DNA of 64,000 nucleotides from M3007 sp964392655 (lineage in GTDB: Bacteria; Bacteroidota; Bacteroidia; Chitinophagales; Saprospiraceae), in assembly GCA_964392655.1 (NCBI GenBank), contig CAYMQY010000001.1, positions 1 through 64,000 of the forward strand, in the 5' to 3' direction. Positions 53,211 through 62,000 of the stretch are shown here, one piece after another. Position numbers and translations under genes: made by a program. How positions within the stretch are numbered: the first letter of the stretch is position 1; every line of letters begins with the position of its first letter. A model generated the notes under the pieces. The model saw only the letters and a list, made by a program, of their open reading frames with translations. It had not been told where the DNA came from and did not search any database.

Positions 53211-54548
53211 ATGGCAAAAACGATATCCGGCTTTTCCAGACTGAGCAAACGTGAAAAAATCGAATGGCTGGCGGGGAATTTTTTTCAGGACCCTGCGGCT
53301 GCCGAGGCAGAGTTGGTCGCATGGCACCGCCGCGACGAGGCGCAGCAGCGCATCATTGACGGGTTCACAGAAAATGCGATCAGCAACTTCACCCTGCCTT
53401 TCAGCGTAGCGCCCAATTTTTTAATCAACGGCCGGCCTTACGCCGTACCTATGGTAATCGAGGAAAGCAGCGTGGTAGCAGCGGCTTCCAGTGCCGCCAA
53501 GTTTTGGCTCGACCGGGGAGGATTTCACGCCGGGGTGCTGGATGTAGTGAAACTTGGACAGGTACATTTTCGTTGGAGCGGCCAGCCGGATCGCCTGCGT
53601 ACGCTTTTCTCTGCCTTGAAAGCACACCTCGTAGACTCCAGCAGCGACCTGACAGCCAATATGCGCCAACGCGGCGGCGGCTTGCTGGACATCGAACTGC
53701 TCGATTTTACCCACTTGGAACCTGAATATTACCAGTTGCGGGCCTCGTTCAATACCTGCGACAGCATGGGCGCCAATTTTATCAACTCCGTACTGGAGCG
53801 TTTCGGCGAACAAATGGAGTTTTTCATGGAAACAACTCCGGGGATTGAAGATCACGAGCGCGATGTGGAAATCGTCATGTGCATTCTGTCCAATTACAAC
53901 CCGGATTGTTTGGTACGCGCCTGGGTGGAATGCCCCGAAAATGAACTCGAAGACCTGGCTCGCGATGCAGGCCTGCCCGGCCACGCTGCGGTAGACCGGT
54001 TTTGCACCGCCGTCCGGATTGCTGCGGTAGACCCCTTCCGGGCTACCACCCATAACAAGGGAATTTTCAACGGAATTGATGCCGTCATCCTCGCCACGGG
54101 CAACGACTTTAGAGCAGTGGAAGCCTGCGGACACACATACGCCTGCCGAAGCGGACAGTACCGCAGCCTCAGCCGGGCATGGGTGGAAAATAGTGTTTTC
54201 CGATTCGAACTGGAACTACCATTGCCTATAGGTACCGTAGGCGGGTTGACTGCTTTGCATCCCCTCGCTAAACAGGCGCTCGATATGTTGGGGAACCCTT
54301 CAGCCCGGGAACTGATGATGATCGTGGCGGCAGTGGGGTTGGCGCAGAATTTTGCAGCGGTGCGTTCGTTGGTCACCACAGGGATTCAGCAGGGGCACAT
54401 GCGCATGCACTTGGTCAATATTCTCAACCACCTCGGTGCAACCGAGGCCGAAACCGAAGCCGCACAGGCGCATTTTTGCAGGCAGACGGTGAGTTTCAGT
54501 GCCGTACGGGCATTTCTGGAAAATGCTCGGTCGGAGCGCGTGGGGTAG
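53211..54548 (+). CDS. mvaA: hydroxymethylglutaryl-CoA reductase, class II
   Basis: Reduces HMG-CoA to mevalonate (or the reverse) in isoprenoid metabolism. A 445-residue bacterial class II enzyme. Motifs: FTENAISNFTLPFSVAPNFL (substrate Glu), FNTCDSMGANFINSVLERFG (cofactor region), TTHNKGIFNGIDAVILATGN (catalytic Lys), and the C-terminal GLAQNFAAVRSLVTTGIQQG followed by HMRMH (catalytic His). ATG at 53211 matches the standard start; an in-frame start at 53151 adds 20 unconserved residues. It ends two bases before the assembly gap. Confidence 0.93.
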   Translation: MAKTISGFSRLSKREKIEWLAGNFFQDPAAAEAELVAWHRRDEAQQRIIDGFTENAISNFTLPFSVAPNFLINGRPYAVPMVIEESSVVAAASSAAKFWLDRGGFHAGVLDVVKLGQVHFRWSGQPDRLRTLFSALKAHLVDSSSDLTANMRQRGGGLLDIELLDFTHLEPEYYQLRASFNTCDSMGANFINSVLERFGEQMEFFMETTPGIEDHERDVEIVMCILSNYNPDCLVRAWVECPENELEDLARDAGLPGHAAVDRFCTAVRIAAVDPFRATTHNKGIFNGIDAVILATGNDFRAVEACGHTYACRSGQYRSLSRAWVENSVFRFELELPLPIGTVGGLTALHPLAKQALDMLGNPSARELMMIVAAVGLAQNFAAVRSLVTTGIQQGHMRMHLVNILNHLGATEAETEAAQAHFCRQTVSFSAVRAFLENARSERVG

Positions 54549-54550
54549 AT

Positions 54551-54650
54551 NNNNNNNNNNNNNNNNNNNNNNNNNNNNNNNNNNNNNNNNNNNNNNNNNN
54601 NNNNNNNNNNNNNNNNNNNNNNNNNNNNNNNNNNNNNNNNNNNNNNNNNN
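54551..54650. other. assembly gap (100 N)
   Basis: Exactly 100 undetermined bases, the usual placeholder for a gap of unknown size. It removes the 3' end of the minus-strand cyclase gene and any spacer to the HMG-CoA reductase gene. Confidence 0.99.
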
Positions 54651-57600
54651 TCGTACCGTTTTTTGTACACATACTGTGGTGTCCGGCTGTACATAGTCCG
54701 GTAGAGTTCGCATGCGCGGGTACGGTGGGGCTTAGGGTCGTCGGCTACTTTACTTAGTTCGTAATGGACTGCGGCTTCCTCGCGTTCGGTGCGGGCAAGC
54801 GTTTGCAGCTGTATGAGTTGGCGCAGGCCCTCGGCGCGGTTGCCCTCGGCCAGAATGGTCTGGGCACGCAGGATATTGGCGGAAAACGTCAGTTCGGCAT
54901 TTCCGAGGGTGAGCGCAATATCGCGACCCTCTTCCAGCAATTGACGGGCTGCAGAAGGGTCGCCAAGTTGAAGTTGTACCGTGCCCTTTTCGATGAGCGA
55001 ATGCCCCAGCACCAAACGGTTGCCCATAGCGCGGGCATATTCGATGGCTTCGCCATAGTACTCCATGGCGCGTTTGAGGTCGCCCTTGAAATACCAGTTA
55101 TCGCCTAATGTGTTGAGGGCCTTGGCGATACCTTTTTTGTAATTCAGTTCGCGCGAAAAGGCAAGGGTTTGCTCCTGTAATTCGGTGGAGCGATCAAACT
55201 CACCCAGCGTGGAAAGCAGGTCGCCGATAAGGCCGCCGGCAATCGCAAGACCCTGCTTGTCGCCCAGTTCCTGACACAGGGCAAGGTCGCGCTCGAACAT
55301 CTCCATGGCTTTGCCAAAGTCCCCCTTTTTCTCCCAAACCGACCCGATGCTGCCGATGCAGATGGTCATAAAAAGTTTGTTGCCGAGTTCTTCGGAAAGC
55401 GCCAGCCCCTTTTCGAGGCAGAGCAACGCGCTGTCGAGGCTGCCTTTTTCCAGGTAAATAATGCCGAGGTTGGTGTACAGGGTGGTGAGGCCCTGTTTGT
55501 CTTCAGCACGTTCGGCAATGTCAATTTGCTCTTCCAACCAGCGGATACCTTCGTCGTAATGCCCCTGATTCATAAAAATCAGGCCCAGATTCGCCACAAT
55601 GGCTGCGTTTTCGGCATCCCGCTGGAGTGAGCGATTGATCTCAATCGCTTTGGCAAACCAGCTCTGGGCCGATTCGTAACTGCCCTGCCGGAAAAAATAG
55701 GTGCCGAGGTTGCCGTAGGTTTTGGCCATGCCGACCTGGTCGCCGGCAAGTTCAAAGCAGGTGATGGCCACATCGAGGTGCTTTTTGCCGTCCTCATATT
55801 TACCGCGCAACACAAGCAACTGGCCCAGGCGGCGATTGCCGCGCCCAATGAGGTACCAGTCGTTGAGCGACTTCGCCCGTTTGAGTGCCAGCCGGTACTC
55901 CTGTTCGGCTTCTTCCCACTGGCCGATTAGCTCGTGAACGGTTCCTTTGCGCAGTTGGAACTTGACTAATTTTTTGCTCTTGCTGTCACGTTCTGTCAGG
56001 TTCCGAATCAGTTTGTCGAAGTACTGGATGGCCTGCCGGTTCAGGAAATTTCGCTGGGCATAGCGGGCGGCCTTTTCGAGGTACTTGTTGGTCTTTTTTT
56101 CAATTTCCGCCTGCTCGTAGTGGAAAGCCAGGTCAACAAACCGCTCCTGTGAATCCGGGTAGAGTTGTTCGATGGCTTCGGCGATAAGTTGGTGCAACTC
56201 GCGCAGGCGGGTGCGCAGCTGCATATCGTAGGCAGCCTCGCGCAGGAGCGAGTGGCGGAAAATGTACCGCAACTCGTTCATCGCATGCCAAATCTGCCAT
56301 TTTTCCGCTGTTTGCACCTGTTCTTTGAGCACCAGATCGAGATCGCCGTTGTATTTGACAAACTCCTCCTGCCGCGCCATGACGGCCGACAAAACCGGCA
56401 ATTCAAACTCGCGTCCGATGACTGCCGCGGCTTTCACGGTTTCCTTGACCAGACCGCTCAGCCGGTCAATCCGGGCCATCATAATTTGCTTGACGGAGTC
56501 GGAAATCTGGATTTCCTGATTTTTCAACTGCAGCAACCCGCCCGTTTTTTTCAGCATGTCGGCCTCCTGGAAATAGTCGGCCATCTGTTCCAGATAAAAC
56601 GGGTTTCCTTGTGTCATGCGCTGGAGCAACTCCATCAGGTCGGAGTGCAGAGCGCCGCCGAGGCGGGCTTCGGCGAAGGCGCGCAGGTCATCGGGCTGGA
56701 GGAAATTCAGGTCCAGTTCGCAGTGCGGTACCTGGATTTCCTGCAGTTGGTTCAGTCGGAAAATATAGGCTTTGCTGCCGTCGTCTTCGTAGCGGCTGGT
56801 GGCCAGAAATATCAGGGGGTAGCCCTGTGCCCGGCGGATGAACTGGGCCAGAAACTCGCGCGACATATCGTCGTACCAGTGTGTATCCTCCAGTTCGATC
56901 ACGGCGGGCTGAAGGATGGACTCGGCCACAAGCAGATTTGCCATAGCCGACAGGGCATTCTGGTAGCGGCCGCGCGCATCTAATTGTTCCCACAAGGAGC
57001 CGGGAAATTGAATGCCGACGAGGGCAGCCAGTACGCTTTGTGTGCGGGCTATTTCCCGGCGAATGGCATCGGCCTCCGGGTGTTTGCTCTCAGAGAGGTC
57101 GTAAATCAGTTCGAGAAAATTGGACTCGAACAGTTCGCGGTTGCGCTCGGTCGTGTTGTCGGGGCTTTGCTCAAAATAGTTTTTGAGCAGGTAAATGAAG
57201 GGGTTGAATGGTTTGCGCAAAATCTGGTCGCTCTGGCAGTTGAGCCAGCTCACCGTCATGGTGTCGCGGATGGAGCGGCGGAACTCATAGCTCAGGCGGC
57301 TTTTCCCGATACCGGCTTCGCCGAAAACGAAGGCTACGCCACAAAAACGCCCGTCGCGCAAGGGCGCAGCGAAATCCTGCAAGGTTTTGAGTTCGGTGGC
57401 GCGGCCATAGTATTCACCGCTGAACGAGGTGCGGCCGCCGAGGTTGCGCCCGCTGAGCAGGTAGGTGGGGATTTTGTTTTCAAACCCCTTGTAGCGCTCC
57501 TCGCCCCGGAACACGAATTTGAAATTCCGGTTGTGCTGCACGTTGTCGTCGGCCACTACTTCGCCCCAGTCGGCTTTGGCCATGAGGCGTGCTGCCAGAT

Positions 57601-58678
57601 TCACGCGGGCACCCACAGCGGCATACTGGCAACGCTCGGCGCTCCCGATAACGCCGGTAAACGCCAGACCCGCCGAGATACCGATTCGGTAACGGGCACC
57701 GGTCAGCGATTCCAGGTGCTGGAGTTCTTCCTGAATGGCGGCGATAAATTCAAGCGCGCGCTCCGTGTTGTTTTCAAACGAAACCGGCGCGCCGAACAGG
57801 CAACAGATGACGGCGCCTTTGTCGCCAAAGTCAATTTCCTTGAAATAGCCGCCGAAGTTCAGGCTCTGGTCGAGCACGACGGAAGTGAAATGGTCGAGCG
57901 ACTCGTGGGTATTTACCCCGGAAAACGACAGGAACACACTCACCACATTGCGGAACTCGCCGGCGTTACCTTCGGCAAAAGCCTCTTCCGGTAAAAAGTC
58001 GGAAATAATTTTGGCGTCTGGTTGCGGGAGTTTGATCGTGTGTGCGCCCGATTTTGCCGGCGGTATTTGCTCCAGATCAAGTCGGAAATATCCGTCTTCC
58101 AAAGGCGCTGCCGGCAACGAAAGGTCGTGATTGGCAGTCAAAAATGCGGCATCACACACCACTTCGAGGCTGGCGGCGTGTGTTTGCGCCTGTGCGCAGG
58201 ATTCGATAGGCTGACCGTGAAAATAAAAACCCTTGCGGCGGTTGCCCACAATGCCCCACGCCACTTCGCCTGCCGACAGGCCGATTTTGATACCGATGTG
58301 GTGTTCGGCCAAAAGCGAATCCGCGTCGTTTTGGTCCCGGAGGAAACGTTGTACCGTAGCCTGAGCGGTAGGCAGCACGCCACCGGCATTGCCGACGGTC
58401 GCGCGATCACTCTGGATCGGGAAAATTGCCGTGAAACTATCCCCGGCGAAGTACGGAATGAAACCGCCATGCTCGTACACCAGGTTTACTGTAGGCTGAA
58501 AAATGTGGTTCAGGATGTACGACAAATCTTCAGCGCCTTCGGCACCCTGTTGCATCAGCTTCTCCGTCAGGCGGGTAAAGCCGCTCAAATCCACGAACAT
58601 GGTGTACGCCTGCAATCGCCCCCGAAGGAGGCCGTGGCGGTAATGTTCCTGAATGAAATGTGGCAGGAAATGTTTCAA
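54651..58678 (-). CDS. soluble adenylyl cyclase-like protein: two cyclase domains, AAA ATPase, TPR (3' end in gap)
   Basis: At least 1,340 residues, C-terminus lost in the assembly gap. Two class III cyclase domains: the first keeps its metal-binding acids (TMFVDLSGFTRL with Asp near 30, and FAGDSFTAIF); in the second the first Asp position is Ser (SVFLSFSGV) while GDKGAVICCLFG remains. Then an AAA/STAND-type ATPase (GEAGIGKSRLSYEF near 460, VIELEDTHWYDD) and at least ten TPR units. This is the architecture of mammalian soluble adenylyl cyclase. No ATG precedes the first domain; the TTG at 58678 is favoured, with a TACCTTGC box at 58705-58712. Cytoplasmic signalling role inferred. Confidence 0.85.
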
Positions 58679-58781
58679 AACAGTTGACGGATTTGTAGCG
58701 GGCCGCAAGGTACGACAAAATAAAAAACCGCTCGGGTCAGGCTTGGGGTTTGTTGCACGGAAGACATGCCCGACATGCACA

Positions 58782-59303
58782 TCAGCGCCGACGCCCGATC
58801 ACATCGCGGGCCGAGAGCAGGAGCGGACGCCAGTAGGTGGACTCGGTTACATTTTCCCGGATCACCCCCCGGCTGGTGGTGCTGTGCACCACGACAATGC
58901 CCGAACGGGTACGCTCCACTACCAACGCCACGTGCTGGATATTGCTCGCGCTTTTCCCGAAAACGAGGATGTCGCCGGGTTGTACGGCGTTCAGGTTTAC
59001 GGGTACACCCTCTTTCGATTGTGCCGAAGATGCCGGTGATACGGAAATGTTGAACTGTTTGAACACGTATCGTGTGAACCCCGAGCAGTCGAAGCCGGTA
59101 CGTGGTTCGGTGCCGGCGTATTTGTACGATGTACCAAGCCATTGCAAAGCATACCGCACGACCTCCTGCCGGAACCGGCTTTCCTTCAGGTTAGTGGTGT
59201 CGGCGGGCGGGTTGGCTGTTTTTTTGGATGTGGAGCAACCCGACAAAAGCAGGGCAAGCAACAGGCAAACGGTAGTTGGAAATGCAAGGCGGTTTCGGAT
59301 CAT
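58782..59303 (-). CDS. NlpC/P60 endopeptidase lipoprotein
   Basis: A 173-residue peptidoglycan hydrolase cutting stem peptides. Lipoprotein signal (LLALLLSGC), then the NlpC/P60 domain with catalytic Cys73 (RTGFDCSGFTRYVF), His124 (NIQHVALVVE) and His140 (VVVHSTTSRGV). A paralogue lies just upstream on the same strand, separated by a terminator, so they are expressed separately. Confidence 0.92.
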   Translation of the reverse strand: MIRNRLAFPTTVCLLLALLLSGCSTSKKTANPPADTTNLKESRFRQEVVRYALQWLGTSYKYAGTEPRTGFDCSGFTRYVFKQFNISVSPASSAQSKEGVPVNLNAVQPGDILVFGKSASNIQHVALVVERTRSGIVVVHSTTSRGVIRENVTESTYWRPLLLSARDVIGRRR

Positions 59304-59361
59304 GGATGGTATTAAATGATGATTTCCCTAAACGCGTTAGTCTGCGATTTCTTGCCTGCAC

Positions 59362-59397
59362 AAAAAAACGGCTGCCGTCATCAGGCCGGCAGCCGTT
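59362..59397 (-). terminator. intrinsic terminator between the two NlpC/P60 genes
   Basis: A perfect 11-bp stem, AACGGCTGCCG (59367-59377) with CGGCAGCCGTT (59387-59397), followed on the minus strand by T7. It ends the transcript of the gene at 59460-59990. Confidence 0.88.
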
Positions 59398-59459
59398 GCA
59401 CTTTTCGTTTTGCTGAGTAGCAAATGTGCTGTATTGTATTCAGGTGTTTTTACTCGAAT

Positions 59460-59990
59460 TTAAAGCATGCGGTGTTGCCCCAGCACGTCGCGGGCAAAAA
59501 GTATGCGCGGACGCCAGTAGGCCGAGGTGCTCACGTTTTCCACCACTACCCCGCGTGTGCAGGTGCTGTGTACACAGATGATACCGCCGGGGGTGTTTTC
59601 CACCACCATGGCTACATGCTGGATCCCGCGGCCGCGGCGGTGTTTGAAAAACAGCAAATCGCCGGGCATCACTTCCTTAAGCGGAACTCTGGCGCCTTGC
59701 AGCGACTGGGTGCTGGAACTACTGGACACCGCTGCGTCGAATTTTTGCAAAATAAAACTCGTGAAACCCGAACAGTCGAAACCTGTTTCCGGGCTTCTGC
59801 CGGCATATCGGTAGCGGGTGCCGACGAAATCCTGAGCATAATCCACGATCTCGGCGCGCAATTGCAACATCTCAAGACTCATGGATCTGCTGGGGCGAAA
59901 CGCGCTCCCGAGGGTCAGGATCAGAATGGAAAGGGGGACAAGTACAAAACGGCGTAATTTGGGGAGGCAACTACTGGAAGGGTCGCTCAT
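59460..59990 (-). CDS. NlpC/P60 endopeptidase (paralogue)
   Basis: A 176-residue peptidoglycan endopeptidase with an N-terminal signal or anchor (RFVLVPLSILILTLGSAF). Catalytic Cys73 (ETGFDCSGFTSFIL), His125 (GIQHVAMVVE) and His141 (CVHSTCTRGVVVE) are all present. It resembles the downstream copy throughout the catalytic domain (YWRPRILFARDV against YWRPLLLSARDV) but lacks its lipobox, so the two differ in anchoring. Confidence 0.91.
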   Translation of the reverse strand: MSDPSSSCLPKLRRFVLVPLSILILTLGSAFRPSRSMSLEMLQLRAEIVDYAQDFVGTRYRYAGRSPETGFDCSGFTSFILQKFDAAVSSSSSTQSLQGARVPLKEVMPGDLLFFKHRRGRGIQHVAMVVENTPGGIICVHSTCTRGVVVENVSTSAYWRPRILFARDVLGQHRML

Positions 59991-60129
59991 ACAATAGAAA
60001 CGGCATTTTTCACGGGGCAGGCACCAATGGTTTTTTGATGGCCTAAGGAGGAAAGTGCCCCGGGTGTGAAAGATTGTTTTGGATTAAAAAACGGGTGAAA
60101 AATCCCCGTGCTCCTGGTCGGAAGCGTGG

Positions 60130-60137
60130 CAAAGGTA
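60130..60137 (-). promoter_or_regulatory. -7 promoter box of the NlpC/P60 gene
   Basis: The minus strand reads TACCTTTG, a full match to TAnnTTTG, in the spacer after the omega-amidase gene and 140 bases before the NlpC/P60 start at 59990. Confidence 0.45.
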
Positions 60138-60185
60138 ACAAAATGTGGGAATTGTGCCTGTTCCCTGGAAAAAATCTCTTTAAAA

Positions 60186-60956
60186 CTACTTCAGTTCAAA
60201 CCCGTCCGCATCCTCCAGAAACGGCAGTTGACGCCGGTATGCCTGCATGTCCTCCAACCGGAGCGTAGCGGTAAAAACACCCGCCTGACCACTGAGTTGG
60301 CAAAGGCACAGGCCGGAAAAATCCCACACGCCGGAGTCGCCCTGGTACTCGTGTCCGTTTCCGTCGGCGCCCGTGATGTTGACTGCTGCCACGTAGCACT
60401 GATTTTCGATGGCCCGCGCAGGCAGGAGGCTGCGCCAGTGGTGTCCGCGGCGGGAGGGCCAGTTGGCGACGTACAGCAGCAGGTCGTACGGTACGGCCTT
60501 GCGTTGCCGGCTCCAAACGGGGAAACGCAGGTCGTAGCAGACCAGCGGGCATATCCGCCAGCCCATCCATTCGACGAGGAGGCGCTCCGAGCCGGGTGAG
60601 TATGTCTTGTGTTCGCCGGCGAGACCGAACAAGTGGCGCTTGTCGTAGTGCTGAAAACCGCCGTCGGGGCGCATGAAAACCAGCCGGTTGAAGTACCGGT
60701 CGCCCTCCCGGCAAATAAAACTGCCGATGATGGCCGCGTCCAGAGATGCGGCTTGTTCGCGCATCCACTGCATTGTCGGCCCATCCATTTCCTCGGCCAG
60801 TGTGGCGGCATTCATGGAAAAACCTGTGGTGTACATTTCGGGCAGCACGACCAGGTCGGTTTGCCCGGCCAGTGGCGCAAGGGTATCGGTGAGCATGGCT
60901 CTGTTGGCATCGGGGTTTTCCCAATGGAGAGTGGTTTGAATGATGGAGAGGCGCAT
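60186..60956 (-). CDS. omega-amidase / nitrilase superfamily C-N hydrolase
   Basis: A 256-residue cytoplasmic enzyme of the YafV/NIT2 type, which hydrolyses omega-amides such as alpha-ketoglutaramate. The triad is visible: Glu in VVLPEMYTTGFSM, Lys in YDKRHLFGLAGEH, Cys in LVCYDLRFPVWSR. The dimer and substrate segments NWPSRRGHHWRSLLPARAIE and YQGDSGVWDFSG fit the family. Starts 20 bases after a perfect -7 box. Confidence 0.92.
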   Translation of the reverse strand: MRLSIIQTTLHWENPDANRAMLTDTLAPLAGQTDLVVLPEMYTTGFSMNAATLAEEMDGPTMQWMREQAASLDAAIIGSFICREGDRYFNRLVFMRPDGGFQHYDKRHLFGLAGEHKTYSPGSERLLVEWMGWRICPLVCYDLRFPVWSRQRKAVPYDLLLYVANWPSRRGHHWRSLLPARAIENQCYVAAVNITGADGNGHEYQGDSGVWDFSGLCLCQLSGQAGVFTATLRLEDMQAYRRQLPFLEDADGFELK

Positions 60957-60976
60957 GAGTCGGTTCGAGTAAGCAA

Positions 60977-60984
60977 CAAAGATA
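60977..60984 (-). promoter_or_regulatory. -7 promoter box of the omega-amidase gene
   Basis: The minus strand reads TATCTTTG, a full match to TAnnTTTG, 20 bases before the ATG at 60956. Confidence 0.55.
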
Positions 60985-61063
60985 GCGGTGCAAGTGCTGC
61001 AGACCCAACAAGGAAAAAATAGTTGGCTGAAAAAGATCGCTTTCCACTACCTACATTCGCGGC

Positions 61064-61903
61064 ATGGAATTTTCCATTGGTTTCTGGTTTTCCATAGCGC
61101 TATGGGTAGCAGCAGGGTATACCGCGCTGTGCCTCTTGTTTTATTTCGGGCAGGACCTTTTTTTCTTTCGCCCGGAGCGGCTGCCGCACTGGTTTACCTA
61201 CCAGTATCCGTTTCCGTTTTCAGAAGTCAATTTCGATATGGAAGACGGCGGCGTGGTGAATGCCCTGCACTTCCGGGTGCCCAACAGCAAGGGCGTGGTG
61301 TTTTACATCAAGGGAAATTCGCGCAGCATCAAGGGCTGGGGCAAATTTGCCAAAGACTTCGTGGGCAAGGGATACGATTTTTTCATCCTCGATTTCCGGG
61401 GTTTCGGCAAAAGCCGGGGCCGTCGCACGGAGGAAATTTTGTACTCCGACCTCCAGCAGGTGTACAAATGGCTGGCCGGGCGATATGGCGAATCGCGCAT
61501 TGTGCTGTACGGACGCTCACTGGGCAGCGGACTGGCAGCCCGCGTCGCATCGTGGAACAGTCCGCGCATGCTTATCCTCGACTGCCCGTACTACTCTTTC
61601 CTGTACCAAATTGCCCGGTACGGATTTCTGTTGCCCATCCGCTGGCTGCTGCGCTACCACATCCGTACCGATCTTTTTATCAAAAAAGTGCAGTGTCCGG
61701 TGTTCATTCTGCATGGGCGCAAGGACCGCCTGATTCCGTACAGCCAAAGTGAAATGCTGCGCAAACTCGCACCCGAAAACATTCGCCTGATCTCCATCGA
61801 AGGCGCCGGCCACAACAACCTGCCGGAGTTCCCGGAATACCACGACCTGCTCTATGATATCCTGCACGAGGAAGCAAGTGTCTTTGTACACCACCGTGCA
61901 TAA
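61064..61903 (+). CDS. membrane-anchored alpha/beta hydrolase
   Basis: A 279-residue hydrolase of the BEM46/ABHD13-like type. An N-terminal membrane helix (WFSIALWVAAGYTALCLLFY) precedes the fold. Nucleophile Ser in LYGRSLGSGLAARVAS, Asp in HGRKDRLIPYSQ, His in IEGAGHNNLPEF; the segment FFRPERLPH is typical of this subfamily. Substrate unknown. Convergent with the barrel protein gene, separated by an inverted repeat. Confidence 0.88.
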   Translation: MEFSIGFWFSIALWVAAGYTALCLLFYFGQDLFFFRPERLPHWFTYQYPFPFSEVNFDMEDGGVVNALHFRVPNSKGVVFYIKGNSRSIKGWGKFAKDFVGKGYDFFILDFRGFGKSRGRRTEEILYSDLQQVYKWLAGRYGESRIVLYGRSLGSGLAARVASWNSPRMLILDCPYYSFLYQIARYGFLLPIRWLLRYHIRTDLFIKKVQCPVFILHGRKDRLIPYSQSEMLRKLAPENIRLISIEGAGHNNLPEFPEYHDLLYDILHEEASVFVHHRA

Positions 61904-61907
61904 AAAC

Positions 61908-61987
61908 AGAGGAGGTTGGAAGATTTCTGGTTGGATGGTTGTAGGGTTTGTCTCAACCTTCCAACCCGAAACCTTCCAACCTCCTCT
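61908..61987. repeat. 15-bp inverted repeat between convergent genes
   Basis: AGAGGAGGTTGGAAG (61908-61922) and CTTCCAACCTCCTCT (61973-61987) are perfect reverse complements, 50 bases apart. Extra copies of CTTCCAACC inside make a complex, repeat-rich hairpin. No T-tract; it may work as a termination barrier for both genes. Confidence 0.7.
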
Positions 61988-62000
61988 AACCCGAAACCTT

